Positions 13,601-24,590 of a DNA stretch of 64,000 bases are shown piece by piece (position 1 is the stretch's first letter; each line of letters starts with the position of its first letter). Made by a program: the position numbers and the translations under genes. Origin of the DNA: Cricetomys ansorgei (taxonomy: Eukaryota; Chordata; Mammalia; Rodentia; Nesomyidae); assembly GCA_026225945.1 (NCBI GenBank), contig JAMJFZ010001816.1, positions 1,198,001 through 1,262,000 on the forward strand. Reading direction: 5' to 3'. Under the pieces are notes generated by a model, which had not been told where the DNA came from, searched no databases, and saw nothing but the letters and a program-made list of their open reading frames with translations.

Positions 13601-14029
13601 TCGTTGAGAATTGCTAAAATTTCCCGGTTAATATAAATATGTTGACATAGGTTTAATAACTAAGTGCTTAAAAATATGCCCACTGATTTTATATTATTTC
13701 ACACTTCTAGACTATAAAATTTTAAGAAAAATCGCAACTTCTTGCAATTTGAAATGACTTTGAATATATTTGAATTATCTGCCTCAATTACACAGGCCTG
13801 TCGATTCATGTACAAAATGAACTAATTTCTCTTTCCTTTCCTTCCTTTACATTTTATTCGCTTTCCATATCATTTAGCTTTGGTTCTAGCCTGACAGGAC
13901 TTTTTTCCCCCTATTTTGCAAGCAAGTTTAAAGAGAAATGTTATTAAATAAGGGAATTCCATAAATATTGGTTAAAAGTTATAAATAGGGTGTCTTTGGT
14001 ATTTGTCAACATAGAGTTCTTTCAATTAA
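10684..14029. other. Unique AT-rich DNA, no gene seen
   Basis: No recognisable repeats over 3.3 kb apart from short A or T runs. The part at 12080-12500 is of higher complexity, with several ATTA/TAAT cores around 12250-12310, and may include conserved non-coding sequence. Reading frames around 12760-13080 occur on both strands and have no recognisable domain. Confidence 0.45.
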
Positions 14030-14360
14030 AATATTTCCTGGCTACCCCAGCGTGGAGGCTGCGGAAATTGGCTCCACATCCAGCTGGCTGATTCAGTAAG
14101 AAATCAGCTGGCCTCAATTTAGTCTTCTTTTCTTTTAAAGCAGTGCCAAATTGAGGATTAGTACATTGTGGAGAGAGAGGCGGGCAGCCCCACCCCTGAT
14201 CGGCCATTCTTCATTCCCTAGAATGGGCTTGCCTTCCCAGCCCCAGCTGTGCACTGAATTAATCGACACAGGGAGCTTCTCTATCTACACTGTTTTCAAC
14301 ACGCTCATCAGGTCCTGCGCCACTTCTGACAAAGGCAGAATGTGGATCTGACGACTCTTA
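14030..14360. promoter_or_regulatory. CpG-enriched unique block, possible regulatory element
   Basis: GC content and CpG density are clearly above the surroundings (CpGs in agcgtgg, ctgcgga, aggcggg, gatcggcc, aatcgac, acacgctc, ctgcgcc, tgacgac). Nested inverted repeats occur: gctgatt 14087-14093 with aatcagc 14102-14108, and cctcaattt 14112-14120 with aaattgagg 14148-14156. There is no repeat match. It is too small and too sparse in CpG to call a CpG island. It could be an enhancer, a small promoter or a retained ancient element. Confidence 0.3.
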
Positions 14361-16296
14361 CCCTGGAGACTTCACTCTGACCCTAAATATAAACATACAC
14401 ACCCCCAAATGCCCACATAGAGACAAAGTGCTTCAACTGAAAATTGTGAAAACAGTTGGTCAACAGTTTCATCAAAACTTAGGGAAATTGAGTGAGGGCA
14501 CCAGACCAGAGCATTTATTAAAGAACTCTTCAGTCTTGGGAAATGGGTGTGATTGTACTTCTAAGACTGTCTTTCCACACAAAGTGCATGAGAATAATTT
14601 AGTTGGCAAACCGCCTGAGGAAAACCACTCTTGCCACTGCCTTCTACATGTTTACCACTCGACTCGAGCTTTCTTTGTGGAGGAGTGTCAACCAAATCTC
14701 CAAGCTAAAACAGAATACACTAACATTTGTGTCTACTAATTGGTATCTTCCTTGAACTCAGAGGAGAGTTAAGTGAGTTATGAAGTTAGTTTGTTCTTAT
14801 GCTATTAGAGGAGGTCACATATATACAGTCTATTTTATCGGATTGTTCTTACACTAAGCTTTTGTAAAAAAAAAAAAAAAAGGAAAATGCTTAGTCTTTA
14901 CATTTTAAGTACAGTTGAAGAAAATATTTAGGAAAATGGCTCGTGGTTATGACCTCACTCAAACTCTGAGGCAGTTAACACTCTTTGAGTTTAGGCTTGG
15001 ATCATCTGTCTATAGGTCAGAAATGAAATTACTCTTGTTTCATAATTACATACCAAAGAAATTATGGTGTCTTTTCTGTGAAAATATTGTAAAAAGTAAA
15101 GAAATATTATAAAAATAATTTCAACAGAGGGTGTTTTTATTAAGCATATTATCCTGAAAGCTTGAAGTTTGTTTTACTATTTGGAACTGAACGTACAGTA
15201 AATAGAACTCTTTATAAGTCAGCTTAGGTAACTCCATAGCAATCTAAGGTTAATATCCTGGCTCTTTCTAAGTATAACTAAGTCATTAAAAAATGGTTTT
15301 GCTTTCCATGTTTACTTGTGATTTACCTGTGTTTGTAAAACTAGATCATAATACTGTCAAAATATCATCCATAAAATATGTATTCTAAATCAGTTGAATG
15401 AACAAAAGACTACTCCTTGAAACTTTTGGTTCTATGTATTAACCCAAACCAGAGCTAATGCTAAAACATTAATAGTTTTGAAAAGTACAATGTTAATCAC
15501 ATTGTTGATTTATATTATACTGTTAGTCTTTGCTTTCAATTGTAGGTAAACTAGAAAATTTCAATCAAAGAATTGACTTGGAAATGTGAAAGAGAACCCA
15601 GTATAAAAAGTATATTTGCTTTCTCCCTCTTCAAAGGTGAATTTTAAAATCTGTATTGAATTCATGTGTTTGGAGAGAAACTAAAACAATAGCAAGAAGC
15701 AAACAGGAAAATTAATGTATTTCCGGATCAAAAAGCAATTTAGATTCCAATTGCCCTTTTAGAGATGAAATAGTTTCTGGGGCCAAATTAACATTAGGAA
15801 AAAGTCATCTGGACCTTTTGCTACTGTTGTTGTATTAGAATGTTGTTGGATCCAATAGGAAAACAAAGGGAAGTGCTTTTCATTTCTGGGCACTGTGCTT
15901 GAAAATATCCAAGAAATGTGGGTGGAAGCCAGGGTGACATCAATGGTCATAAAAATGTGACCTTCTTCTTGATAGAAAAAGAAACAAATACAAGTTTTCC
16001 ACTGCACCTGGCATCTGAACATTAAGGAAGTAGGTAAGGACAATCTGCTCTTTTACAATGGGCCTTAAGCATTGTTTTCAAATATTCTTGATATTTATAC
16101 TTTTGAGTCACTGCAGTCCAGTACGCTAGTTTAAGAACAGACAAAATTCATCAAAAACAATACTGAGTGTTTACTGGTTTTACAGCTTCAGGAAAAGGCA
16201 GTGTGGCTACTTTTGGCAAATTGTTCTTGCTTTACTGACTGTCAGCCCTTCCTGCCAGTAAACACAGAGAATAGGGCTCAATAAACTAATTGGTGA
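14361..16296. other. Unique DNA, no gene seen
   Basis: A frame of 103 codons at 14428-14739 has no recognisable domain and no splice context I trust. A poly-A run lies at 14866-14882. The part 15720-16290 is repeat-free with even composition and is a weaker conserved-element candidate. Confidence 0.45.
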
Positions 16297-16331
<35 letters not shown>

Positions 16332-16344
16332 ACTCTTTCTCTCT
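16297..16344. repeat. (CT)n microsatellite
   Basis: Uninterrupted CT dinucleotides with two or three T or A interruptions. Confidence 0.95.
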
Positions 16345-16933
16345 GCCTGAAGCTAGAACTTCCCCCATGGGATAAGATGACTGGGTAATTTAGGACTGCT
16401 TTAATCTCTAAAATCTACCTCTTAACTGAAGCACTTGTGAATGGAGGGATAAGAGGGATGCCCTGATTTCCGTCTTTTGCAGAACATCTTCCTCCCCTTC
16501 CCTTCACAGGGTCCCGTTAAGTATTCCTATCCTCTTATCCCAAAAGAAGTTCTAAAAACCAAGGAGCCTAAAATGAGAGAATGTGTCTAACTTTGTATGC
16601 ATTGGCAAACTCAGAGTGAAGATTTTATTAAAACAAAAGTAGAATAATGTATTGATTGTATTATAAAATTAATGCGTTTATTCTGTTTGAATTTGGTGCT
16701 CTAGAAAATTAATAATAATTGCTGCTATACAGCAAGAGAGTAATTGAATTCTTATTTTCTGTGATTGTACTTTTCATTGACATCAACCTATGCGTTCTTC
16801 TGACTTTTCAGTTAGAATAGGGATTTCTTAAAGAAACTAAGAACTGGTAACTTCTCTTAAGAAAGTTATTTTTATCAGGGGAAAAGACAGCCCCATGAGT
16901 TTACATCTCTCCTCTCTATATCTATGAATCTCA

Positions 16934-17047
16934 TTTTTTGAGACAAGATTTCATGTCTCATGTAGCTCAAGGCTAGACATAAACTCCTGATCTCCCTGCC
17001 TGTGCCTGTTCAGCTCTAAGATTGTAGGTGTGTACCACTGGAGCCAA
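16934..17047 (-). repeat. Old B1-type SINE
   Basis: Starts ttttttgagacaagatttcatg and continues tgatctccctgcctgtgcctg to attgtaggtgtgtaccactgg, the reverse complement of a B1 monomer. Part of the middle is missing and the copy is well diverged, which suggests an early B1/proto-B1 insertion. Confidence 0.8.
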
Positions 17048-17533
17048 TGGACATTTTTCCATTAAGAAAATTTCCTGTCATAATTGTTTCCTTATATTTG
17101 AAATGAAATAATATACATTTAGATTTTTTTCTAGATTTTGCTTGCACAGTACACTCATACCTTTATTCATAATTTGTAAATTTAGGATTTTGTTATTTGG
17201 CTTTGTCTGTTGAATTGTGGGTTTACTGATGAAGCAGCAATCCCTTCTTTTTAATTATCACACTTTTGGTAGGGGGGATGAATAGTAATGCTCCTTTCTG
17301 AGAAGAATTCATGTGGCACCCATATGGTTATGGATAGAGGTGGTCATATAGCCCAGTTATTGGTTTTATGATGCTGGCAGAAATATTTTTTTCTCAGTAA
17401 AGGCAACTGCTTTTGATTCCATTCTTGCAGGTAAAATAACAAAAGATTACGATTTTAATCTTATTAGAATAAGATATATGTTTTAATCAAGGCTGATACT
17501 GACTTTTTATTTGGTTGGCACGACTGTGTGCTG
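17048..17533. other. Unique AT-rich DNA, no gene seen
   Basis: T-rich sequence without a recognisable repeat or exon. Confidence 0.4.
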
Positions 17534-17930
17534 CCTAATTCTAACTGTCAACTTGACACAACCTAAAATCCCCTGAGAAGATAGTCATAAATGAGGAATT
17601 GTCCATATCATGTGGAACTACAGGCATGTCTGTGGGGGACTGTATTGATTTTTAATAGATATAGGGAATCCTAGCCCATGCAGACATCACCTTTCCTGAA
17701 GAAGATGATCCTGAATATTGCATGAGATTGGAAAGCTAGCCCAGAGCAAGCAAAGGTGTGTATATTCACTCTAGGTTATTAAATTGGAATGAGCTGAGCT
17801 ATTTGAATTCTTGATTTCTCCCAAAATGATGAACTGTAACCTGGAATTGTAAGCCAAATAAACCCATTCTTTCCCTATGTTGCTTGAAATCAGGATATTT
17901 CTCACACTAAAAGAAATCATCATAGACTAC
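17534..17930 (+). mobile_element. Rodent interspersed repeat, URR1-like
   Basis: Begins ttctaactgtcaacttgacac, has catgtctgtgggggactg in the middle, and ends with ggaattgtaagccaaataaac followed by a conserved tail. I recall this layout from a common rodent repeat that I associate with URR1 (non-autonomous hAT-type DNA transposon). The class could be wrong. A related copy lies at 45.8 kb in the same orientation. Confidence 0.55.
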
Positions 17931-18184
17931 ATTTCTGGTTCTGTTGTGGTTTTTAATCCATCTTGCCTTGAAATATTAGTGCAATTGCTTGGACTTTACT
18001 AGCTGCTTACAACTACAGATCGAATATGAGATCTGGGCTACTAGCATAATGAAAAGACTGAAGAAGAGTAGAAAAATGAAACCTAGCCATACCCACCCCC
18101 ATATCAGTCTAGGATTGCCTGTCTCTGGAGTCACTTTACTACAGTGAAAATAGAGGCCTGTCTTCTGTTGTCCGTATATTTTTA

Positions 18185-18570
18185 TATGGAGGTATATCGT
18201 GTGTGGTGTATGCACGTGCACATGCACACATTCCTTCACTTCTGTAGAGACTTTGTTATTGGATATCTACTTGGTTACTAAACACCTACTTTTTGAAATA
18301 AGGTTTTTTTACCTTGTTTCAAACCCTAACCTTACCAAACCAAACCTTAGCTTGTTTCTAACTTTAACCCTGGGGCTCATTGTATCTGATTGATTGGCTG
18401 TCTGGTCAGAAAGCACGAGGGATCCAACTTTATCTACTTCCCATACACAGCCCTGAGGCAACAGGTAAACTGCTGCATCCAGCTTCATGTATGGGTGCTG
18501 TGGACTGTATGCAAGTCCTCATGAGCACACAGCAATTAACTTTTTCAATTAAGCCATCTCCCCAGGCCTG
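18185..18570 (-). repeat. B4/RSINE1-type SINE
   Basis: A TG/CA-rich start (gtgtatgcacgtgcacatgc) is followed by a degraded B1-like middle. It ends atgggtgctgtggactgtatgc, tcctcatgagcacacagcaa and aagccatctccccagg, the reverse complement of the tRNA-related head. Diverged copy. Confidence 0.7.
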
Positions 18571-21215
18571 AGACTAGTTTTTAAACAATTGTACATCAGA
18601 TATTGCACTTAAAGCTGAACTACATTCACAAGGTGTAAAGACACTAATATATTGCATCAATTTCAATACTTTATATCAAATTTTTGTTAAATATTTTTGA
18701 TCACACAGTGATTAAAACTTTTTCGTTTCGAAACTTATTTGTTTAATATATATATATTTATATATAGTTATATATATGCAAAGGTTATATATATAAAGTT
18801 CTAGTTAACGACTGTATTTCATGTTAGACCATATAGATTAATATCCTAACTCTACTCAATAATGTACGACTACACACGGATTTGTAAATCCCCTTAACCG
18901 CATTAATATTTACATAAAAACATTGCTCTAACAACCAAAAGTTTTTCACTGGATATCAGACATTTCCAATGTTCAGTAATATGATAGTGATAATTAGAAA
19001 AAAAGATACATGAATAATTGTTACCAATACAATTCAGAAAACAGTTTGCACAAGGAGTGCTTAGATTTTACTTATTTAAATCTACTCCTTATTCTAGTCA
19101 TTCTTGAAAAATAGTGGCATATAGTACTTTTAAATAGGAATTTTCAATGACAAGAATAAAAATAGTAAAAATCAAATTCATTAATTTTACCTTTGTAACA
19201 TTACACCATAGTCATGAAAATGGAATATGAATTCATAGCATCATAAGTATGAAAATTGATAATCTTGTTTTTTATAGATTTTAATTTCTATTCAATATCT
19301 GTTAAAATTATATTTTACTGCTAATATTGGAAAGTGATCTTAGTTAGAAACCAAATGACAAGACACTATTAACTCTAAAAATTTTATTTATTTCCATGTG
19401 TTTCATGAATACAAATTCATTCTCTTTAGGTGTATCCATTTCTTCTATTTTATTTCTTTTCTTACTTTAACTACTCATGGACCAAGATAGCTCAGTGTCA
19501 CTTAAAACATTTCAGCCCTTTTATGACCCCAGTTGTTTACTTTTAGATCTTTCTGTCCCTTTCTTTAACAAGTAATGTCTCTCTATTTGGGTATCATTTT
19601 TTTTCACAATCAATCCTTTAATATATATGTCTTTGTGTTAAGGTCTCAATAAAACAAGAATTTCCAAGTTAATTCATGTAGCCACCAGTGTAGACAATAA
19701 TTTTAATTTAATTCTCTATGCACCTAGCAATTTATACAAAATTACTAATTAGCTGATTATAACTATTAAAGAGCAAAGTTGGTTAGTCAACTGAGAAAAA
19801 TTCTTTTATCTGTTAAAGACTCAGGGATATCATTTCATTTCTCCCTCCAAGTCCCTTGACTTGTGTAGGTAGTAAAATTAATTTTCTTAGTTGAACTCTC
19901 TGTTTTCGCATATTCCCCACTCCCAGACTCTAAGATAAATGTACCACTGGTGACAATGGCATCAGTAAGAGTCCTGCCCCTTTGCTTTTAAATGGTTATC
20001 TACAAAAGAAATAAGAAATTTTGCCTTCAAAGGATCAAAGTGCTTGTTTTTTTTTGTTTTTTTTTTTTTTTTTTTTTCCCACATACTATCCTAGCCAAGG
20101 TGGAAGCCTTCCAACAAGGTCTAAAGTAAACAAATTTTAGATTGGAAAAGGAAAAGAAATGAAAAATTGACCTTGTAGGAGGCAAGGGAAAAGAGGATTG
20201 ACTGTACAATATTAGTGTGAGAATTGTTTGTTTAAATAGCTTATTATATTTGCATTTTGATGACTCTTGTTTCCACACTCTGCTTTCCTAACACTTTCTC
20301 TCAAATAAGAAACTGTGTTTTTCTGCACGTCTACACTAATGATTCCTCACTCAGCAAGGCTTGCACTTATTAAAGCTTTTTATTGCCACTTTGCTTAAAG
20401 AGGTGTTTGAACTCTAGCAGGTAGGCAAATCCAGAGGGGGAATTCATTTGAAAGTATTCATAATGGAATGGAGAGATGAAAAACAGAATTATTGCTGTGG
20501 ACTACATTTTTTCCCTGGCCTTTGCAGATACATCAGATTTCTGCTCTTTAATTCAGAAATATGAAAAGGGTCTTCTCTTGGGTCCAAACAGCTAACAGTG
20601 TAAGAAATGCACTCCCATTCATCATTGTGTGAATACAAAAATTAAGTTGGTAGTAATATATGAGCTCTTCAAAGAAATAATAACATAGACTCAATATTTC
20701 CTTACCATCAGTAGAAATATTTTTTCAAAAGAATACATGGCACTAGTACATATCAGCTATATAATTTTCTAAGAAATGTTTCTGATAATACCAAAAATAT
20801 ACTTTTATTAATTACTTTCCTTAAAAAGTTTGTTGCTGTTTATTTTTCTGATATTTTCTTAATTTATCTTAGTTACATGATAGAGATACCAGTGCACATA
20901 GGATATTGTGCTACCAAGTGACCATGAAGCCAATAATAAAAGTGAGAACAACTGGGCAATGTGTTTTAAGTTTTGTCATGCTATCATGATAAAGTTTACA
21001 CACTTATTTTTTTCGTTTTATTTAATATTTTAATCAATGAACTTAATGGCTAGAATCAACTAAGGTAGACTTTAAAAACCATTTATTATTGTAAGAAATA
21101 TTTTGTATTTCTCCTTTTCTAATGTAAGCAAAGGAAGGAACACTTTCCATTTCAACAGGTTGTCATCTTCTTATTGTACCAACTATGATAATTCTCTTAT
21201 GGGTTGGAATTTCTG
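18571..21215. other. Unique AT-rich DNA with short AT and T tracts
   Basis: An interrupted (TA)n tract lies at 18744-18797. A run of T with a single G break at 20047-20077 is immediately followed by unrelated unique sequence, so it may be the tail of a minus-strand retroposon whose body is not recognisable. No exon seen. Confidence 0.5.
20047..20077. repeat. Poly-T tract
   Basis: About 31 bases of T with a single G. Confidence 0.9.
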
Positions 21216-22527
21216 TTTTTCTTTTTTTTAAATAATTATTTGTTTGTTTTTCTTATCTCATATAATACATCTGGACACCCCTCTTCCCCTCCCTTCTCTC
21301 CTTCCAACTCCTATCATCTCCTCTCAACTCCAAATACCTTCCCTACCCATACCCACTCATCCCCACCCCTGCTTCTCCCCAGAAAAGAGAGCAGCCCTCC
21401 CAGGATTACCCTGAAACAGAGCAGTATATGATGCAACAAAGCCAGGCACTAATGCCTACATCAAGGGCAGACTAAGCAACCTAGAGGAGGAGAAATGGAC
21501 CCCAAGGGCAGACAAAAAGATCAGAGAACCCCTACATACACTCTACTCCATAGGATTTATGTAGGACCACCAGAACAAACAACCAAGATATATCTAGGGA
21601 TCTTGCAGGTTACATATTCAGGCTTTATGGGATCTCAAGGGTACTGGTCAGTTGTCTCCATGGGGCTTGTTCTCCTGATTTCCTGGAACCCTCTGTTACC
21701 CTCAGTCCCTTTTCCCCATCTTCTGCGAGGTTCCTGGAGCTCTGTGAGAAGTTTGGCTCAGGACCTAGGCAACCTCTCCCATCAGCTGCCAGAGCAAGCT
21801 CTCTGAGGGAGATTTGGCTATATACAGATCTATGAGTTGAGCAGGATATCATGAGAGATCGTCTCCTGGCTATTGAGTCTCTAGTTCCTGGTCACCCTGA
21901 AGAATCAGGCTCAGGATTTCTCCTTTGGCATGAGATTCTGCCATTCCATTGTTCCAATGGATCCTTTGGGGAGAATATGTTATATAGGTCGAAGGTTTTG
22001 TGGCTGAGATGGTGTCCCATTCCCTCCACTGAGAATCTTGCCCAATTACAGGAGATGGCCTGTTCATGCTCCCCATCCCCCATTACTAGAGGTTCTCACC
22101 AGGTCTCCATCTTGGATTCTAGCTTCCACTGTCCTTGGTTTCCATAACCCCCCGAAACATCCTCTAATTCAATTATCTCTTCATCCATCCACTCATCTAT
22201 CCCTTACACATGGTTCCTTCTCTTCACATTTCTGTTTTTTCGCAGCCCACCAACACCATCTGTTTTGTTTCCCCTTTGCAGGGAGATCCCTGTGTGCCCA
22301 CTGAGGATCTCCTTGTTGCTTAGTGTCTCTGGGTTTGTAGATTGCAGTAGATTGCCCTTTGCTTGACAGTTAATATGTACATATAAGTGAGTAGATGCAT
22401 GTTTGTCTTTCTGGGACTTGGTTACCTCACTCACAATGATTGTTTTCTAGTTCTATCCATTTGCCTGCAAAATTCATACAGTCATTATTTTTAATAGCTG
22501 AGTAATACTCCATTACATAACTGTACC
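21216..22527 (-). mobile_element. LINE-1, 5'-truncated: ORF2 end plus complete 3' UTR
   Basis: The longest L1 piece here. Read on the minus strand it begins inside the last part of ORF2 (22204-22526). It continues through the 3' UTR (gaacaggccatctcctg; acaaaaccttcgacctata) and a G/A-rich polypurine segment (21280-21380), and ends in an A-rich tail near 21216-21250. The order of 3' UTR blocks matches the shorter copies at 3.9, 28.5, 31.7 and 52.1 kb. Truncation within ORF2 is the usual outcome of incomplete reverse transcription. It cannot move by itself. Confidence 0.9.
22204..22526 (-). pseudogene. LINE-1 ORF2 C-terminal remnant, frameshifted
   Basis: In the full-length protein, ORF2 provides endonuclease and reverse transcriptase. 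Only the extreme C-terminus is left. One frame reads MEYYSAIKNND and then a tryptophan-containing stretch, ending at a stop near 22440. The next frame continues with SEVTKSQKDKH to the natural stop at 22204-22206. A single inserted base close to 22440 accounts for the change of frame. The EYYSAIKN motif followed by a SEVT-Q motif is characteristic of L1 ORF2 C-termini. All catalytic parts are absent, so this is a dead fragment, not a gene. Confidence 0.85.
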
Positions 22528-24179
22528 TTAAAGAGGGAAATGTTAATGCCTGGAGGTTGAAGAAAGCAGGAATAATCATGTATCTCCACATAGTATTTTA
22601 AATATCCAATATATAGTAAGGATTATTCAAATACACAACTTATGAGTGGAATTGCTTTTATAGCCATGTTGATGCAGTCTGATTTTCTCCTCTGAACTGA
22701 ACAGTAAGTAGATATTCATGTGCTTTAAATTTTTAAATTAAGAACAAGGCCACTTGAAGAAAATAATTGGTTTTGTCTCAACAGCAAAATATATTTTCTG
22801 CTTATGCTTCCATATTGCTTGCCCTTAGCTTCTGTCAAAGTAGTTAATTTTTTACATAAACCAAATTAAAGGCCAAAATAAAGACTTTTGTTACCTTCAT
22901 AGAGATTCACTTTACCCCTGCTCACCACTATTGTTCATCCAACTTTAACTCTGACTGACCTCAGGTCTCAGATGGTCAGCCATAAAACTCTTGAACTCAA
23001 GGCTTCAGATGCTACTGTAGATGTCTGAGAACTCCCTTCTAAGCATTATTCTATGAATCATAGATCTCTTGCAATTCATGGATAATATTCATCAGAATTT
23101 CATTTCTCTGTCTTAGCAGTGAGAATTCACTCAACAATTCCTTCTTAACTTCCTCAAGTACTATTGTCCTGTGTTGACCAGCAAGATGCACTAAATATGT
23201 TAACAAAAATCCTATCTCCCCATGACTCAGCAATCTCCATTATCTCAATTTCATTTAGAAATCCTCTCTGTTGATATATGAGCCTCAATCATTTATACAC
23301 TGTTAGACTACAGAGATACTCCTTATTTAAATCTGTATTTGTGACATTTTAATGCAGTGTACAGCATTTAGAAAATGCCCAATAAATACATGGTTATTTC
23401 ATGAGAGAAAAGAGAGGGAAGAAAGGAGAAAATAGAGAGAGATCATCAATTCTTACTCTGCTTTTTCAAAAAAGACGTTATTTTAGAGAGTGCATATTTT
23501 CTTTTTCAAATTGCATTTACTTGATGTATTCTGGATATATACATTTCTGTCAATCTGGAGAATATAAGATATACTTAAATGTGTGATAAAATATACAATC
23601 AGAGATTGCAACAAAAGGCTGATGCTTGAACCAAGTATCCATCCCATGGATTGCATCTCCATTCTCCAAAAGCAAAGGTGCTATCTAAGATTTGAATATG
23701 TAGTAGCACTAACAGGGTCTTATGATTTTTTCATTATTCCTAATAATTTCAAAGTAATAGCAAATTTTATTTTCATCCAACAAAAAGTAAAAATATCAGA
23801 GAGAATTATTTCCCTTTTTTAGTTAATAGAAAGAATTCATATCTCCATACTCATCTGCCATGGTTCTGAGAGCACAGTTACTATTTTCATAGTATGAAGG
23901 CTTAAAAATCACATGAGTTGCTGGCCCTTCTGCACTGTTGCATCAGGCTTGCCTGGGATGCTCTAGGAGGCTTGTCTGTCCTGTCCCTCTTGTGACTATT
24001 TAAAAGCACTGTACTGAAGTAAAAAAAAATGGCTACATTGTGATGATTTGTTTGTTTTCTTATGGGTACCTCCTTTCACTTTCAATGTGCCGTATCTAAC
24101 AATTCTGTTATCAGAAAATATCCTTTCATCATAAGTGGATGGAGAAAATACGTGATAAAATTCTGACTGGAATCATTAT
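22528..24179. other. Unique DNA, no gene seen
   Basis: Repeat-free to the eye except for the weak MIR-like end noted separately. A 60-codon minus-strand frame at 23051-23233 has leucine- and glutamate-rich character but no recognisable family. Confidence 0.45.
23341..23395 (+). repeat. Possible MIR/L2-type 3' end
   Basis: The stretch gcagtgtacagcatttagaa, atgcccaataaatac resembles the shared CORE-SINE/L2 terminus (a cagtgcctagcacatagtag, tcaataaat pattern). It is short and diverged, so the call is weak. If right, it is a pre-rodent insertion. Confidence 0.35.
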
Positions 24180-24590
24180 ATTTGTAAAGACAATAATTAT
24201 TAGTTTGGCATTAATTTTGTCCCATTGATTTGTTTTTTAATTGCTGCCCTTGCCGGTAGACCTTAAACCCAGGCTTCGATTTCTTTTGCATTAACTCTCC
24301 TCAAATATAATGATTATCGTTTAACTTGGTGGTTACATAATCCTAGTGAAATTTTAATGTGGACATCTTGCATTAACTTTCTTCTCTTTAACAACAACAA
24401 AAAAAGGAAAAGGTGGCCCCAAATAAATGAAACTCAATTTCACGGCACATTATCTCTTTCAATTCTTTCCTCCCAGCTTTCGTTTTCATTAAAATCACAG
24501 ACAACCATAAATTAATAATTACTTCAGGTTGACTAAATGCAGGCCGTACTATTTAGCTCTTGCTTTCCTACAGTGTCCCTTCTTGTTCAT
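24180..24590. promoter_or_regulatory. Candidate conserved non-coding element rich in ATTA cores
   Basis: A repeat-free block with balanced, high-complexity sequence. It contains many homeodomain-type ATTA/TAAT cores, including ataaattaataattacttc near 24510, tttaattgctgccc near 24237, and ttttcattaaaatcac near 24484. Such blocks in gene deserts are often developmental enhancers. Conservation could not be tested here. Confidence 0.3.

Noticed and set aside
14428..14739. 103-codon plus-strand frame next to the CpG-enriched block
   Set aside because: No recognisable domain, no convincing splice sites or start context. The length is compatible with chance in locally less AT-rich DNA.
18321..18375. 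ccctaacc-like motifs resembling degenerate telomere repeats
   Set aside because: Only two or three loose matches, inside a decayed B4-type SINE; not a tandem TTAGGG array.
21216..22304. Several overlapping 60-100-codon frames on both strands
   Set aside because: All lie in the L1 3' UTR, which is non-coding and C/T- or G/A-rich.
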